From assembly GCF_014529535.1 (NCBI RefSeq), contig NW_023503375.1, positions 5,290,491-5,354,490 on the forward strand: DNA of 64,000 nt, written 5' to 3'. The notes under the pieces were generated by a model that worked only from the letters and a program-made list of their open reading frames with translations, was not told where the DNA came from and ran no database searches. The position numbers were made by a program, and so were the translations under genes. Shown here piece by piece: positions 11,865-23,496 of this stretch. This stretch comes from Bradysia coprophila. Lineage: Eukaryota; Arthropoda; Insecta; Diptera; Sciaridae. How positions within the stretch are numbered: the first letter of the stretch is position 1; every line of letters starts with the position of its first letter.

Positions 11865-11975
11865 TACGAGGTTCCAAGTTGTTATTTGACAAGTGGGGAA
11901 TACAGCCCTTCCCTTCGGGTCGGGCTGTAACACCCCACTCATCAAATACACAACTTGGAACCTCGGAAGTAATAT
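11865..11975. repeat. Palindrome with GC-rich CTTCGG tip, copy 1
   Basis: The arms begin TTACGAGGTTCCAAGTTG and close with the inverse, CAACTTGGAACCTCG. The tip is CCCTTCCCTTCGGGTCGGG. A diverged copy lies at 12685-12795 with the same arm start and tip, so this is a family, not a chance hairpin. Confidence 0.8.
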
Positions 11976-12479
11976 ACTATTAATGTGTAGGCATACTGTA
12001 CGCTGTATTTACATTGTCTGCGATGAGAATGTAAATGATGTTAGGTTTTTCGATGATTTACATGCTATGCGCGATCATTTACATGCTCGGTCTGAAATTT
12101 TTCGATGATTTTGTTTATGTTTTCACTTCTCACAAATCGCGATATAAATTGGAATTTACACAGGCAAAACTATTTTTTGGTACACGTGCCATCGATACAA
12201 TTAAAAAAACACTAAAATCACAACTGAATTTGTAATTTGAAACAACAAAATCAAAAAATTTTCACTGAAACTGAGAATGACAACAATAAAGAAGTCAAAT
12301 AAATATCGCCGAAATGGCAGGCACGACCGATGCCTACTAAATGAAAATGAAATTTTAGTGCAAAATGTTTAGAAGTGGAAAGCTTCCGAAATGCTTCTTT
12401 TATGCAAAATTGTTTCGTAGTTTTCATCTTAGACAATGTAAATACAACGCACAGGATGCCTACATATTAAAGAACAGTA

Positions 12480-12593
12480 CAGAAGAGCCTATGTGAATGA
12501 GTAATACATGTGTGCGAAATTAGGCGGTTCGCCTTCGGCTCACACGCCTCAAACATCGCACACATGTATTACTCATTTACATAGGCTCTGCTG
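12480..12593. mobile_element. Palindromic MITE, TA-flanked, second copy
   Basis: The ends CAGAAGAGCCTATGTGAATG and CATTTACATAGGCTCTGCTG are inverse complements with few mismatches. TA sits on both sides (12478-12479 and 12594-12595). The apex is CGGTTCGCCTTCGGCTC. A half-copy of the right arm recurs near 13030-13055. Same family as 11194-11304. Confidence 0.75.
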
Positions 12594-12684
12594 TAATCTA
12601 CTATTACGTGCTTCTGGTCGATAAATGCAATTTTTTGAGTACATTTTTCGCATTTACCGACCAGAAGCACGTAAAGCACTGTTC

Positions 12685-12795
12685 GTACGAGGTTCCAAAT
12701 TTTTATTTTGACGAGTGGGAATACAGCCCTCCCCTTCGGGTCGGGCCATAACGTACCCACTCGTCAAAATAAAAATTTGGAACCTCGGACGTAAT
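12685..12795. repeat. Palindrome with GC-rich CTTCGG tip, copy 2
   Basis: The arms are CGAGGTTCCAAATTTTTATT and the inverse, ending AATTTGGAACCTCG. The tip is CCCTCCCCTTCGGGTCGGGC. It shares its plan with 11865-11975. Confidence 0.8.
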
Positions 12796-13689
12796 GTACT
12801 AATAACCTGTTACAGACGGCAAACATATGACCAACATTACTGTCGGGTCTATTACTTCCATCGATCAAAGTATTTTTAATTGGTTGATTTGAAATCTTGT
12901 TCTTCAATTTTTTTAACATGCATTTTACTGTATACAGGACGATATTACAGGTTATGTCAGGTTAATGTGTAGGCATCCAGTCCAACGTTGTATTTACATT
13001 GTCTAAGATGAAAATTACAAAACTATTTTGCCCACATGTATTACTCATTTAAATAGGTTCTGCTGTTCTAATCTACTATTAACTACGTGAGACATCATTA
13101 ATATGTATGTTGAGGTGGCTCAGAAACACAAATGAAGGGGCAGGTGTTTTCAGTAAGTTTCCACTCAACATTTCATCATTTCATATGGATTCTCGATAAA
13201 TCTCTCATTTCCCCAAAATTTATATTAATTTTCAAGCTTCTTTAACCTTTCACAGACGACATGGAGCAGCTCCTTGAGCAGCTCTACTATCGAATCTATT
13301 ACTTCATTATTCATCTAAGTATTTTAAAGAGATTGATATCATAGTTATTTACATGACTAGGGATAAAAAGTTCTACTTTTCATGTTTCAAGCACTACTTT
13401 CGACGCCATCAGCATGTAATAGTATGTTGTGTTACAAGTAATGTAATATTGATTTTTTCAGCACTAGATCCAAGTTTTTTTTACGAAAAAATCTCATTAC
13501 AATACGTGTAACACACCATGCTTTATGCCAACCGAGAATTGGAACTCATACAAATTCCATAACAACACTGCTTTGAGTGTTGATATATCCCATCAAACTG
13601 GTGTTGAAATTTTCGACTTTTCAATCTAGTTATCGGTATAGAGATCCGTCGTATTTCAATTCTCGGTGGCACAAAATCCATTACATAAC

Positions 13690-13800
13690 TCGGAATAAAA
13701 ATGAAAAGTCTAGTTTTCGTGTGTTTATTGACCTCGGCTTCGCCTCGGATCAACCAAATTCACACGAAAATTCTACTTTTCATCTTTTTATCCATAGTCA
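13690..13800. repeat. Palindrome with GGCTTCGCC tip
   Basis: The arms are AAAAGTCTAGTTTTCGTGTG and its inverse, CACACGAAAATTCTACTTTT, around GACCTCGGCTTCGCCTCGG. Ends resemble ATTACATAACTCGGAATAAAA and the inverse of TATCCATAGTCATGTAAT. Related copies are at 10.9-11.1 and 14.4-14.5 kb. Confidence 0.75.
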
Positions 13801-13917
13801 TGTAATAGTATGTTGTGTTACAAGTATTGTAATGTTGATTTTTTCAGCACTAGACCCAAATTTTCCTTACGAGCGGAGCGAGTAAGGAAAATTGGGTCGT
13901 GTGCTGAAAATAGTTAT

Positions 13918-14098
13918 TTTCCTAACGCATGCTAAAATGCTTTTTTAGCGAATGAGAGGTTTCCAGCTCGAGCCGGAGGCGAGTGCTGGAATCGAATTCG
14001 CTAAAAAAGCCTTTTAGCATAAGTTAGGAACAACGTTTTTCCTAAATGACGTGGGAAATGAGCGACGAGGTCGCGATATTTCAACACTAGTTAGGAAA
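13918..14098. repeat. Dispersed repeat with TTTTCCTAAC ends
   Basis: It begins ATTTTCCTAACGCATGC and ends CACTAGTTAGGAAAAAT, a short terminal inverted repeat. Inside are a hairpin (GAATTCGCTAAAAAAGCC with its inverse) and the block GAAATGAGCGACGAGGTCGC. Copies or fragments occur at 40465-40632, 49375-49452 and 60548-60675. Non-coding. Confidence 0.75.
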
Positions 14099-14394
14099 AA
14101 TCTCATTACAATACGTGTAAGACATCATGCTTCGTGCCAACCGAGAATTGAAATAGACAAATGCACAAAAATTCAGAATTTTCATTGTAAACAATCACTC
14201 TTCAAATTTGATCGATCACATTGCTTTGCATTTTCTCAAACGAATGCTGTAACAACTCATACAAATTCCATATCAACACTGCTTTGAGTGTTGTAATATC
14301 ACATCAAACGGTTGCTGAAATAAGTGACTTTACAACACTAAAATGAGTGCTGAAAAGAGTCGTATTTCAATTCTCGGTGGCACAAAATACTATT

Positions 14395-14545
14395 ACAAAA
14401 CTAGGGATAAAAATATGAAAAGTAGAGTTTTTGTGTGATATTTGTTGTTCCAAGGCGAAGCCGAGGCCAAACCGAGGTCAACAACCACACCACACGAAAA
14501 CGAGACTTTTCATCATTTTATTCCGAGTTATGTAATGGATTTTGC
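14395..14545. repeat. Palindrome with GCGAAGCCGAGG tip
   Basis: Third member of the family at 10.9 and 13.7 kb. Arms are ATGAAAAGTAGAGTTTTTGTGTG and its inverse (given in parts); the tip region is CAAGGCGAAGCCGAGGCC. The ends again read ACTAGGGATAAAA and TTATTCCGAGTTATGTAAT. Confidence 0.7.
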
Positions 14546-14599
14546 ATGCTGAGGGCTTCGAAAGAAGTGCTTGAAACATGAAAAGTACAGTTTTCGACT

Positions 14600-16420
14600 C
14601 ATGTAGCATGAAAAATCTTTTACTTCATTTTCTTTGAATTGGCCATAAAAGATATCTCTCAAAAAAGCATATACACTTTATTTCTGAATCGTTTTTGATA
14701 ACAAAGGATAGTCATCCGTAACAGGTTAGATTTGTCTGAATTCTCTGAATTATCGTAAAGTTCTCTCAGCTTCTCGGAGTCAAAAATTGTAACAATCTAA
14801 TGTGACATGTAATTAGAAAGCAATACAACAATTAGTAATCTAATTACATGTAGCAGATGTGTCACTACTTTCAATACAGGTATTTTCAAAGATTTCTTCT
14901 GCGAAATCTAATACTTCAACAGTTTCAACATGTATTTTGTTATATCATTATACCGCATGACCGCATTAACTAGTTCAACCACAACATTGTTCGTTATTGT
15001 CGTTGTTGGAATCCGTATAAATTCGCAAACATAGAACCGGGTATACCATTCTGTTTTGTTGGTCTTTCTTAATCCTGTGTGTATTCACCGAACAACTAGA
15101 CTTATTATTTGTGTAATATCCATCCGGTTCCAATTAGAACATTGCGATAAGAATAAAAAGACTTTAATCAGACAATTTACCCTGACCCTCGTTAATAATC
15201 CCCATCCAGTTCCATTTAAAAAAAAGAGTTTTTTTTATTAAATATTTATACTTTGTAAGCAAATGAATCTAAATAACAAGCAAGGAAAAAAACAAAAATG
15301 AAAAATAAGAGAGAATCAAATTCACAGTAATAATCGAACCATGCATAAAGTGGATAATACTTGAAGTTTGAACATTTGCAACATTTCAAATATATAATAT
15401 AATCCGCGCTGAATGGTTCGAGTGTATCCCGAAAAGCATTCAATTTAATTTTTTGTATTTTTTTCGATTTTTTTGTTTGCTTTTGTTTTCGTTGTTTTAT
15501 CCATCAACTTTTCCGGCAAAGGTTGAACAAGAAATTGTATTAAAAAAAAGGAATTGCAATAATTAAAGTTTAAAATGGAGTTCGAACGAAACATTCAATA
15601 GAGTTGAGAAGTTTGACTTCATGTACAACACACCCCCACACACACCCAATAAGATGAAAATTCACGAGAACAAAAGTTTTGCATTTTGCAGACAAATTTT
15701 CGGGGTTTCAACCGAATCTTGAAGTTCCAGTAAACAATCTCATTTCACATAAAATTACTTTTAACAACAATTTATTGTATATAATTAAATCATCCAGCTG
15801 GTGACACATTATGTAATTTATGACCGGCGACGATGTATATATGCATACACACATTACGGCAGTTATATATATATATGGATAGATGAGTAAGTATATGGAA
15901 AATATATTAATAACGGATATGAGGAACACTGGCTATGATTTATAATGTTTGTTACATACAAAGAGAACTTTTAGACGGTCATAATTTTCGAAATATTTCC
16001 TATCCTTTGTCGGCTAAGTTTTCGTAGATTTTCTCTTTTTGTCTGCATATTAGGCGGGAGCTTTTTCAATTAAATGTAAATTATATTTGCACATAAAAGC
16101 ATTTCGGTGTTACGTAAAACACACCGTATAAGATTGAAGTTAATTGAAATTAAAACACTGGATTTTTGGCAAATTTTTTGTGTTGTTTTGTATGTGTGTG
16201 TGTGTTAACAGGTGCTCACTTTCAGCTTCAATTGTATAGTTAAACAAATTTAACCTTTCTCAATCAGTGATATAATTATCGAATTCGCTAATTAATTTAA
16301 TCTAAGTATTGACACAAAATCTGGTACTTCATTAGTTTGAACATCAATTGGGCTATTATAAGACGGCATTAGCCACAGCTCATTGCTTATTTTGTGTGTC
16401 GTCGTTGTCGCTAGCAGATG
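14600..16420. other. No gene seen
   Basis: AT-rich sequence with short simple-repeat tracts, including a TA-rich run near 15858-15872. Two members of the recurrent ATCTATTACTTC-type motif lie near 14905 and 16315. Confidence 0.4.
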
Positions 16421-16424
16421 ATTG

Positions 16425-18055
16425 GTACTGTTTGTTCAAAAATGAAATGCACAGTTTTTAGTATTTCGAGACATTTCAAAATTGCAATCTGTCAGATAGT
16501 AAAGGATGCGTTTAATTACCCGGCGCATTAAAAGATTTGAAATTTGAATGATTTTTTCCACAGCTACATATTTTTGCATGTTAAGTTTCTTACATTTTTG
16601 GCAGATAGCATTTTAATAGTAGGAAACTTAGATTTCGTAGGAAGAATTCGCGGACGGAAAAATGTAAATTTATTTTGAGTCTGAGTATTGTTCTACATCT
16701 ATGATTTCTCTTAGATCGTGTTTCTATTCAAACAAATCGATGGTCTTTGAATACTCAAATCTGTAGAAAGACCGTCTGCTTCATACATTTAGCAAATTTT
16801 TTACAAGAAGTTTTATCAGCACTTGAAGTGACGATATTGGAAACACGAATAAGCATCAGGGAAAAAAAAATTGTCAACAATTATAAAAAAATGTGGCTCC
16901 TCTACAGTCCAACCGACTAGGCGAATAGATCAATTTTTGCTTTTATCAATTAGTTTCAGTGATCATTCTAGTAATTATTACGCACTTCATGGGAATAGAG
17001 TTGAATTAAATTCTACTTTACACACATTTAATAGTTGCTTTTGTTATTCAATGCACAAAACTTATTCTACAAAACCAGTTCATTCGGCCAACATACATTT
17101 CTATTGAAATGACAATTGTCAAAATGACATCGAAGCCATTGATTTATGATGCCGAGAAGGAACATTCATCTCGCAGAAATTTTACTTTTTCATTACTTTT
17201 TATGTTTTTGTATTTACTTTGAGTTATCATGAATAATGAAAAGGATTTCGTAAAAACACAAAAAAATAAACAAAACAATAAAAGAAATGAAAAAATAAAA
17301 TTTCTGAGAGATGAATGTACCTTCTCGTCATCCTAAATCAATGGCTTCGATATTATTTTGACAATTGAAATTTCAATAGAACATGTATGTTGGCTCAGTG
17401 GACTGGTTTTGTAGAATAAGTTTTGTGCATTGAATATTTAACAAAAGCAACTATTAAATGTGTGTTAATTATAGGTTAATTCAACTCTATGATTCCCATG
17501 TAGTGCGTAATAATTACTAGAAAGATCACCAAAACTAGTTGATCAATGCAAAAATCGAACTTGACTTGAAGCAAATTTATTCGCTATTTGAAAAAGAGTC
17601 GCTAATATATGCAGCTATAGTATTTTTGACAACTGTTAAAAGTTATGGAATGTATTGTGGATTGGATTGTTTGGATTTATTTAAAATTATCAATAGTGGC
17701 TGGGTTTTAACAGTTAGCCGCTGTACAACACCATCGATTTCTTTGAACAAAGACACGATCTAAGAGAAATTATAGATGTAGAACAATACTCAGACTAAAA
17801 ATAAATTTACATTTTTCCGTTCGCAAATTCTTCTGACGAAATCTAAGTTTCCTACTATTAAAATGCTATCTGCCAAAAATGTAAGAAACTTAACATGCAA
17901 AAATCTGTAGCTGTGGAAAAAACCATTCAAATTTCAAATCTGTTAATGCGCCGGTTAATTAAACGCATCCTTTACTATCTGACAGATTGAAATTTTCAAC
18001 TGTCTCGAAATACTAAAAACTGTGTATTTCATTTTTGAACAAACTGTATGAAATA
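16425..18055. repeat. 1.6-kb imperfect inverted repeat (giant palindrome)
   Basis: The left arm starts near 16432 (TGTTTGTTCAAAAATGAAAT); the right arm ends near 18050 with the inverse. Corresponding blocks pair throughout: 16490-16545 with 17940-17990, 16660-16745 with 17730-17825, and 16955-17190 with 17300-17530. The centre is near 17240. One stretch in each arm (about 16750-16930 and 17540-17700) does not pair well. Arms differ by substitutions and small indels, so the structure is old. No transposase-like frame is seen. Confidence 0.85.
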
Positions 18056-18655
18056 CAGTTAAAAAATTGGACTAAGTTGTCATTTTGACTGAATGAAGTA
18101 GAAATCGTAAGTGATTACTACAGAGGTAGACTTACATAACCTAGCCAGAGAAATGATAACTTAGGGTGTTGGTGCCGCAAGTTTTGAAGTTTTGTTAATT
18201 CGACTGTACAGTAATAGGCAGTGTTTTTGCGATGTCTTTATTAGCACTGAGATAGAAGATTGTGTTTTTGTGTGTATTTTTATTGAATATCTAATGCAAA
18301 AGTTGACCATTACACATCAGTTGTACCCTGCGAAAATGATCCATTAAATGAAGAATATTTTCAGTTATTTTATCGGAATTCTATCGTGACATTTAACTCT
18401 CGCATTCGGATCAGATATACAAACTATACACTTGTTTAACCTGTTACAGACGGCTGCCATCTGTTATCGACAACGACAGTAATAATAAACGACAAGTTTT
18501 GACTAAAGAGTTCTTATAAAGCAAAAAGCATGTTCAAAACAAATGAATTAAAATATTTCTGAAATCAATCTATGAAAATATTCGATCAAATGAAGTAATA
18601 GATCAGATACTGTTAATATGCTTGGCGTTTGATTTTATCACAAAATTGTTACAGT
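18056..18655. other. No gene seen; carries one recurrent motif site
   Basis: Contains AACCTGTTACAGACGGC at 18437 followed about 150 bp later by ATGAAGTAATAGATC (~18593). The same pair occurs near 12807 and 12847. Confidence 0.4.
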
Positions 18656-18659
18656 TAGA

Positions 18660-18874
18660 GGCAGTGACATTTTACCATGAGTTTGCTTCAGCTGTTTTTC
18701 AGCTAATGCACGCAAACAATCAGTGTTGATACGTCTTTATATGGTTTTATTACTACTGGGTGTGTTGGTGTGTTTAGCAGCTTCAACAGTATAAACAAGT
18801 ATAAACAGTTTCGATTGTATTTGTCGATCAGCTGAAAAACAGCTGAAACAAATTCATGTTGAAATTTCACTGCC
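18660..18874. mobile_element. MITE with GCAGTGAMATTT ends, copy 1
   Basis: Terminal inverted repeats of about 45 bp: GCAGTGACATTT..CATGA and TTTGCTTCAGCTGTTTTTCAG on the left, and AACAGCTGAAACAAATTCATG with AAATTTCACTGC on the right. No coding capacity. Copy 2 is at 22951-23139; fragments are at 52.0, 58.4 and 61.3 kb. Confidence 0.8.
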
Positions 18875-19599
18875 TTTGTCTGTACATCGTGTAATGAATA
18901 ACTTTCGCAACATCCAATGTAATCTACTATTTTTACAGTATAGGCATGCCTGTGCCATTAAGTTACTGTTAATTACAACGAATTCATAATTTCCTCCGAA
19001 ATATGTTCGCTACACCCGAAAATCTTAGCTTAGAAACTTTTATTCCCCTTATTTCAATACCACAGTTTCTCAATCCACATAAAATACTTCGTACATACCA
19101 TGCAGGTACTGCGACCATGTTAGGCACATTCATATACGGATACTGCTGTCTCGCGCGCATAAGTGTTTGTGTAATCGAGTAGTATATGTGGATTGAATAA
19201 CGTTGAGAACAGAAAAAAATTTATCACATACGCACGGTGTTCGGATGTCAAAATTACTTAACTAAAAGAATAATTCAAAAATTACACTTCAGGTCTATGT
19301 TGTTGTCTCGTTTTCGCTTATGTGATAAAATAGGGTACACACTTGTCACTATCAGTCTCGGCAAGCCTCGACTTCTTCATGTAATATATAATAAGTTCAT
19401 CGGATGTAATTACTGGCTCCGATATATTTCAATCATCAAAATGAAACGAGCCATCAGAACAGTCGGAGCGTTTGCTGCGACTGAGCCCCGTACGAACCCG
19501 TATATCTATTGCGTACGTGACCCTAGTGCGTCTGTCACCCTACTTTGACCGTAGACCTATTGCACCCGTAAACGTAGTTGAAGTCAAATTATTATGAAA

Positions 19600-22160
19600 T
19601 GTGTACATCTTAGAAATTGCGCATAGCGCATTTACGAAGCCCCGTACGACGTTCCTTTCAAATGCTACACAAATTTCAAGTTGACCTAAAATTTAAATTT
19701 ATTGAGAGGCCTAAGGCCAAGTTACGGCCTTAGTCCAACGACCCAAATTTATTTTTTTTCCAACAGTATTCTATTCGGCCTTCGATTACCTTCCAAATGA
19801 AACAAAAATTAGGAAAATCGGATGAAATTTACTCGAGTTATATGCAAAATACACTTAGGGCCGAGTAGCGGGCTTAGTCCAACGACCCAAATTTTGATTT
19901 TTTTCAACAACATTCTATTCGGTGTTCAACTACCTTTTAAATGAAAAAAAAAATTAGGAAAATCGGATGAAATTTACTCGAGTTATATGCAAAATACCTT
20001 AGAGTAATTATACCTAGAGAGGAAATTGGTACGACGAAATATGGTCCTAACATCAGTTTGTATAAGATACAAATTTCGTATAATTTTACACCAATACATG
20101 TATGCGTTTGCTTTGTATAGTTCAATTTGCCCTCTTAATTAAGAGGGCAAACACATATACCAATAAACATTTCGTATTTGATGTTGGGACCACATATTTT
20201 ACGTAATTATGTTCGAAATTTCCTCTCTAGGTATAATTACTCTTAGCAAAATACACTTAGGGCCGAATAGCGGCCTTAGTCCCAGGACCCAAATTTATTT
20301 ATTTTTTCAACAACATTCTATTCGGTGTTCGATTACCTTTCAAATGAAAAATAAATTAGGAAAATCGGATCAAATTTACTCGAGTTATATGCAAAACACA
20401 CTTAGGGCCGTGGAGCGGCCTTAATCCAAGGACCCAAATTTTAAATTTTTTTCCACAACATTCTATTCTGTGTTCAATTACATTTTAAATGAAACAAAAA
20501 TTAGGAAAAAGGGATGAAATTTACTTGAGTTATATGCAAAATACACTTAGGGCCGAGTAGCGGCCTTAATCCAAGGACCCAAATTTAATTTTTTTTTCAA
20601 CAACATTCTATTCGGTGTTCGATTACCTTTCAAATGAAACAAAATTTAGGAAAATCGGATCAAATTTACTCGAGTTATATGCAAAATACACTTAGGGCCG
20701 AGGAGCGGCCTCAGTCCAAGAACCCAAATTTCAAACATTTTTCTCACCACATTCTATTCGGTGTTCAATTACCTTTCATATAAGACAAAAACTAGCAAAA
20801 TTGGATGATATTTACTCGATCTATACGCAAAATATACTTAGGACCGAGGAGCGGCCTCAGTCCAAGGGCCCAAATTTAAAACGTTTTTCTCACCACATTC
20901 TATTCGGTATTCAATTACCTTTCATATAAGACAAAAACTAGCAAAATTGGATGAGATTTAATCGATTTATATGCAAAATACACTTAGGGCCGAGGAGCGG
21001 CCTCAGTCCAAGAACCCAAATTTCAAACATTTTTCTCACCACATTCTATTCGGTATTCAATTACCTTTCATATAAGACAAAAACTAGCAAAATTGGATGA
21101 GATTTAATCGATTTATATGCAAAATACACTTAGGGCCGAGGAGCGGCCTCAGTCCAAGGATCCAAATTTCAAACATTTTTCTCACCACATTCTATTCGGT
21201 ATTCAATTACCTTTCACAGAAGACAAAAACTAGCAAAATTGGATGATATTTACTCGATCTATACGCAAAATATACTTAGGACCGAGGAGCGGCCTCAGTC
21301 CAATGGCCCAAATTTAAAACGTTTTTCTCACCACATTCTATTCGGTATTCAATTACCTTTCATATAAGACAAAAACTAGCAAAATTGGATGAGATTTAAT
21401 CGATTTATATGCAAAATACACTTAAGGCCGAGGAGCGGCCTCAGTCCAAGGACCCAAATTTCAAACATTTTTCTCACCACATTCTATTCGGTATTCAATT
21501 ACCTTTCATATAAGACAAAAACTAGCAAAATTGGATGATATTTACTCGATCTATACGCAAAATACACTTAGGGCCGAGGAGCGGCCTCAGTCCAAGGACC
21601 CAAATTTAAAACGTTTTTCGCCACATTATATTCGGGCTTCGTATACCTTTCAAATGAAACAAAAATTACGAAAAAAGGATGAAATTTACTCGAGTTACAT
21701 GCAAAATACACTTAGGGCCGAGTAGCCTTTCACTTCTAGGGCCCTAACTCACGGTCCATTCACCCGATTTTAATAAACTTTTTTTTCCTGGATCGGTATC
21801 GACAATACCTATCTTTTGCCGATTCATTTGCATCGTTTTTTTTGCCGTAAATATCCCCAAAAGACCTTAAAGCACTTAGGCGGCCCTAACTCACGAAGAG
21901 CCGACCCAAATATGCCCATCTTCGAACTTAGCCTCACTATTTTGACTATCTTTCAGGGAAAAAAAATTTGAAATCGGATTTGATTTACTCAAGATATCGA
22001 CGTGACGGACAGACAGACGGACAGTCAAAATTTTTATTGCGGATTCGTTATCTATGAACATAGGCAAACACTTTGCCCTTACCGTCTGCTTCGAATTCCA
22101 TCAATTACACACGGCATCGTAATCCTATAAGCCCCTTTGTACTTCGTACGGGGCTAAAAA
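19600..22160 (+). repeat. CCCCGTAC-family element carrying a ~145-bp satellite
   Basis: It starts near CGAAGCCCCGTACGA (19639) and ends with the inverse, TCGTACGGGGCT (~22143-22154). Inside are about 13 monomers of ~145 bp, each with GGACCCAAATTT, a CATTCTATTCGG block, ATTACCTTTCA, TTTACTCGAGTTATATGC and CTTAGGGCCGAGNAGCGGCC. From about 20.8 to 21.6 kb two monomer types (TTTACTCGATCTATACGC and TTTAATCGATTTATATGC) intermingle, which suggests higher-order amplification. The 3' 430 bp is unique and recurs at 25.7-25.9 and partly at 50.4-50.8 kb. No protein is encoded. A 249-bp MITE interrupts one monomer. Confidence 0.88.
19998..20246. mobile_element. hAT-like MITE with 8-bp target duplication, nested in satellite
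   Basis: The ends are CTTAGAGTAATTATACCTAG and the inverse of CTAAGAGTAATTATACC, continuing inward with GAGAGGAAAT. The core is the perfect palindrome CCCTCTTAATTAAGAGGG. It is flanked by CAAAATAC at 19990-19997 and 20247-20254. Neighbouring monomers read GCAAAATACACTTAGGG without interruption, so the empty site is visible next door. An 8-bp duplication fits hAT-type transposition. A longer relative is at 40924-41407. Confidence 0.9.
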
Positions 22161-22164
22161 GAGA

Positions 22165-22945
22165 CTGGAAGCTTGCTGCTATAAACCGATTCATTGGTTT
22201 TTCTTTCTCTTAATTTTCATTTTTATGACATTTATGACATTTATCGCCTAAATTCACTGTAAAAAAAACAAACTTAAAGCAATTCAACATTCTGTCACTT
22301 CTTTTCGTCAAATCTATTACCTCATCAGTTTTAACACTTTGCCTATATAAGATCACTCATCGAGCTACTCATAGTCGATAGTAAATTTCTGTCGCTTCTG
22401 TCGATAACAAATGAGATCTATAAAATTAAGAAATAAGCAATAAGGACTTAACTGCTTGTTCTTGTAAGGACTTAGTGTACTGGCTTTGCGTGCATTTATA
22501 GATGATTATATTATCAATTCTTACATGATCACAATGTAACAAACTAAGCGTAATATCTGTTATATTCAATTAGTTGAACAAAAAATCGCATAATTTACTG
22601 AACAATCAACGTTAAAAGTTTGATTATTTATTGATGGTCAATTGACCTCTTCAATTATGAAAAACAATTGGTTGTTAAGAAATTATGTCCTTCAAACCAG
22701 CAACAACTTCAATATCTTCATCAAACTTTTCATATTCAGCAGGCCAGTGCCGATTATTTTTAATCGAACAGAGATCTTGCCTTGCATTTTGAAAAAAACG
22801 TCATCCCTAATAAAAAACACAAACGCATGACCTAGTCGTGCAATACATTGTATTTTACTTAGAAGGATCCTTACTGACTGACTTGCAGCATGGGCAAAAT
22901 TGCGGTCATTATGGCATTCAATTTCGGAGACATTACCATAACAGT
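22165..22945. other. No gene seen
   Basis: AT-rich sequence with one recurrent motif (AAATCTATTACCTCATC near 22312). No recognisable frames. Confidence 0.4.
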
Positions 22946-22950
22946 CAGAA

Positions 22951-23139
22951 GCAGTGAAATTTCAGCATGAATTTGTTTCAGGTGCTTATCAGCTGATCCA
23001 CAAATACAATCAAAACTGTTTATACGACTGAAGCCACGCACGTACATACGTGGTAGTGTTAAAACCATATGAAGACGCCATTGTTTGTGTAGATCAGCTG
23101 AAAAACAACTGACGCAAATTCATGCTGAAATTTCAGTGC
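22951..23139. mobile_element. MITE with GCAGTGAAATTT ends, copy 2
   Basis: The left end GCAGTGAAATTTCAGCATGA and right end TCATGCTGAAATTTCAGTGC are inverse complements with one or two mismatches, continuing inward through CAGCTGATC. Related to 18660-18874 but with a different middle. Confidence 0.82.
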
Positions 23140-23496
23140 CTTTGACTATAAGGAAGTTTGATATATGAAATTTCACCTGGCATATGCAGTGAACATTTAA
23201 CAAGGCATTACCAAATGGTATAAATGGACAACAAACAACAATGTGTAGATTACTACATTTGATTACTTCCGTCACTACAACGCAACAATCATCTCAGAAG
23301 ATTATATTGACTGCAATTATCACAATATGTTTCCATATTACTAGACCTATGTGTTCAGAATTAATTGAATTGGAATGGTCCTGGTCAAGATTAGAGCGAT
23401 TATTGTACTTTAATGGAGTGAAATTTATTGCACTGTTCCTTCGTTGTACAAACACTCATTCAAACTTAATAGACCATCGATGATGTGTAAGTTTAA

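Larger units (their letters stand above)
13415..14150 (+). repeat. Direct duplication of ~140 bp; the second copy is split by an inserted element
   Basis: The blocks starting at 13422 and 13799 both read CATGTAATAGTATGTTGTGT, then TTTTTCAGCACTAGA. Copy 1 continues to AAAAAATCTCATTACAATACGTGTAA (pieces). In copy 2 that continuation reappears only after 14093, because the repeat at 13918-14098 sits between. The duplication therefore predates the insertion. Confidence 0.7.

Noticed and set aside
13523..14287. Short frames across the palindrome cluster
   Set aside because: They read through duplicated non-coding repeats and change between copies.
19237..19548. 103-codon open frame
   Set aside because: No domain; lies beside the CCCCGTAC-family element and contains a copy of its GAGCCCCGTACGAA motif.
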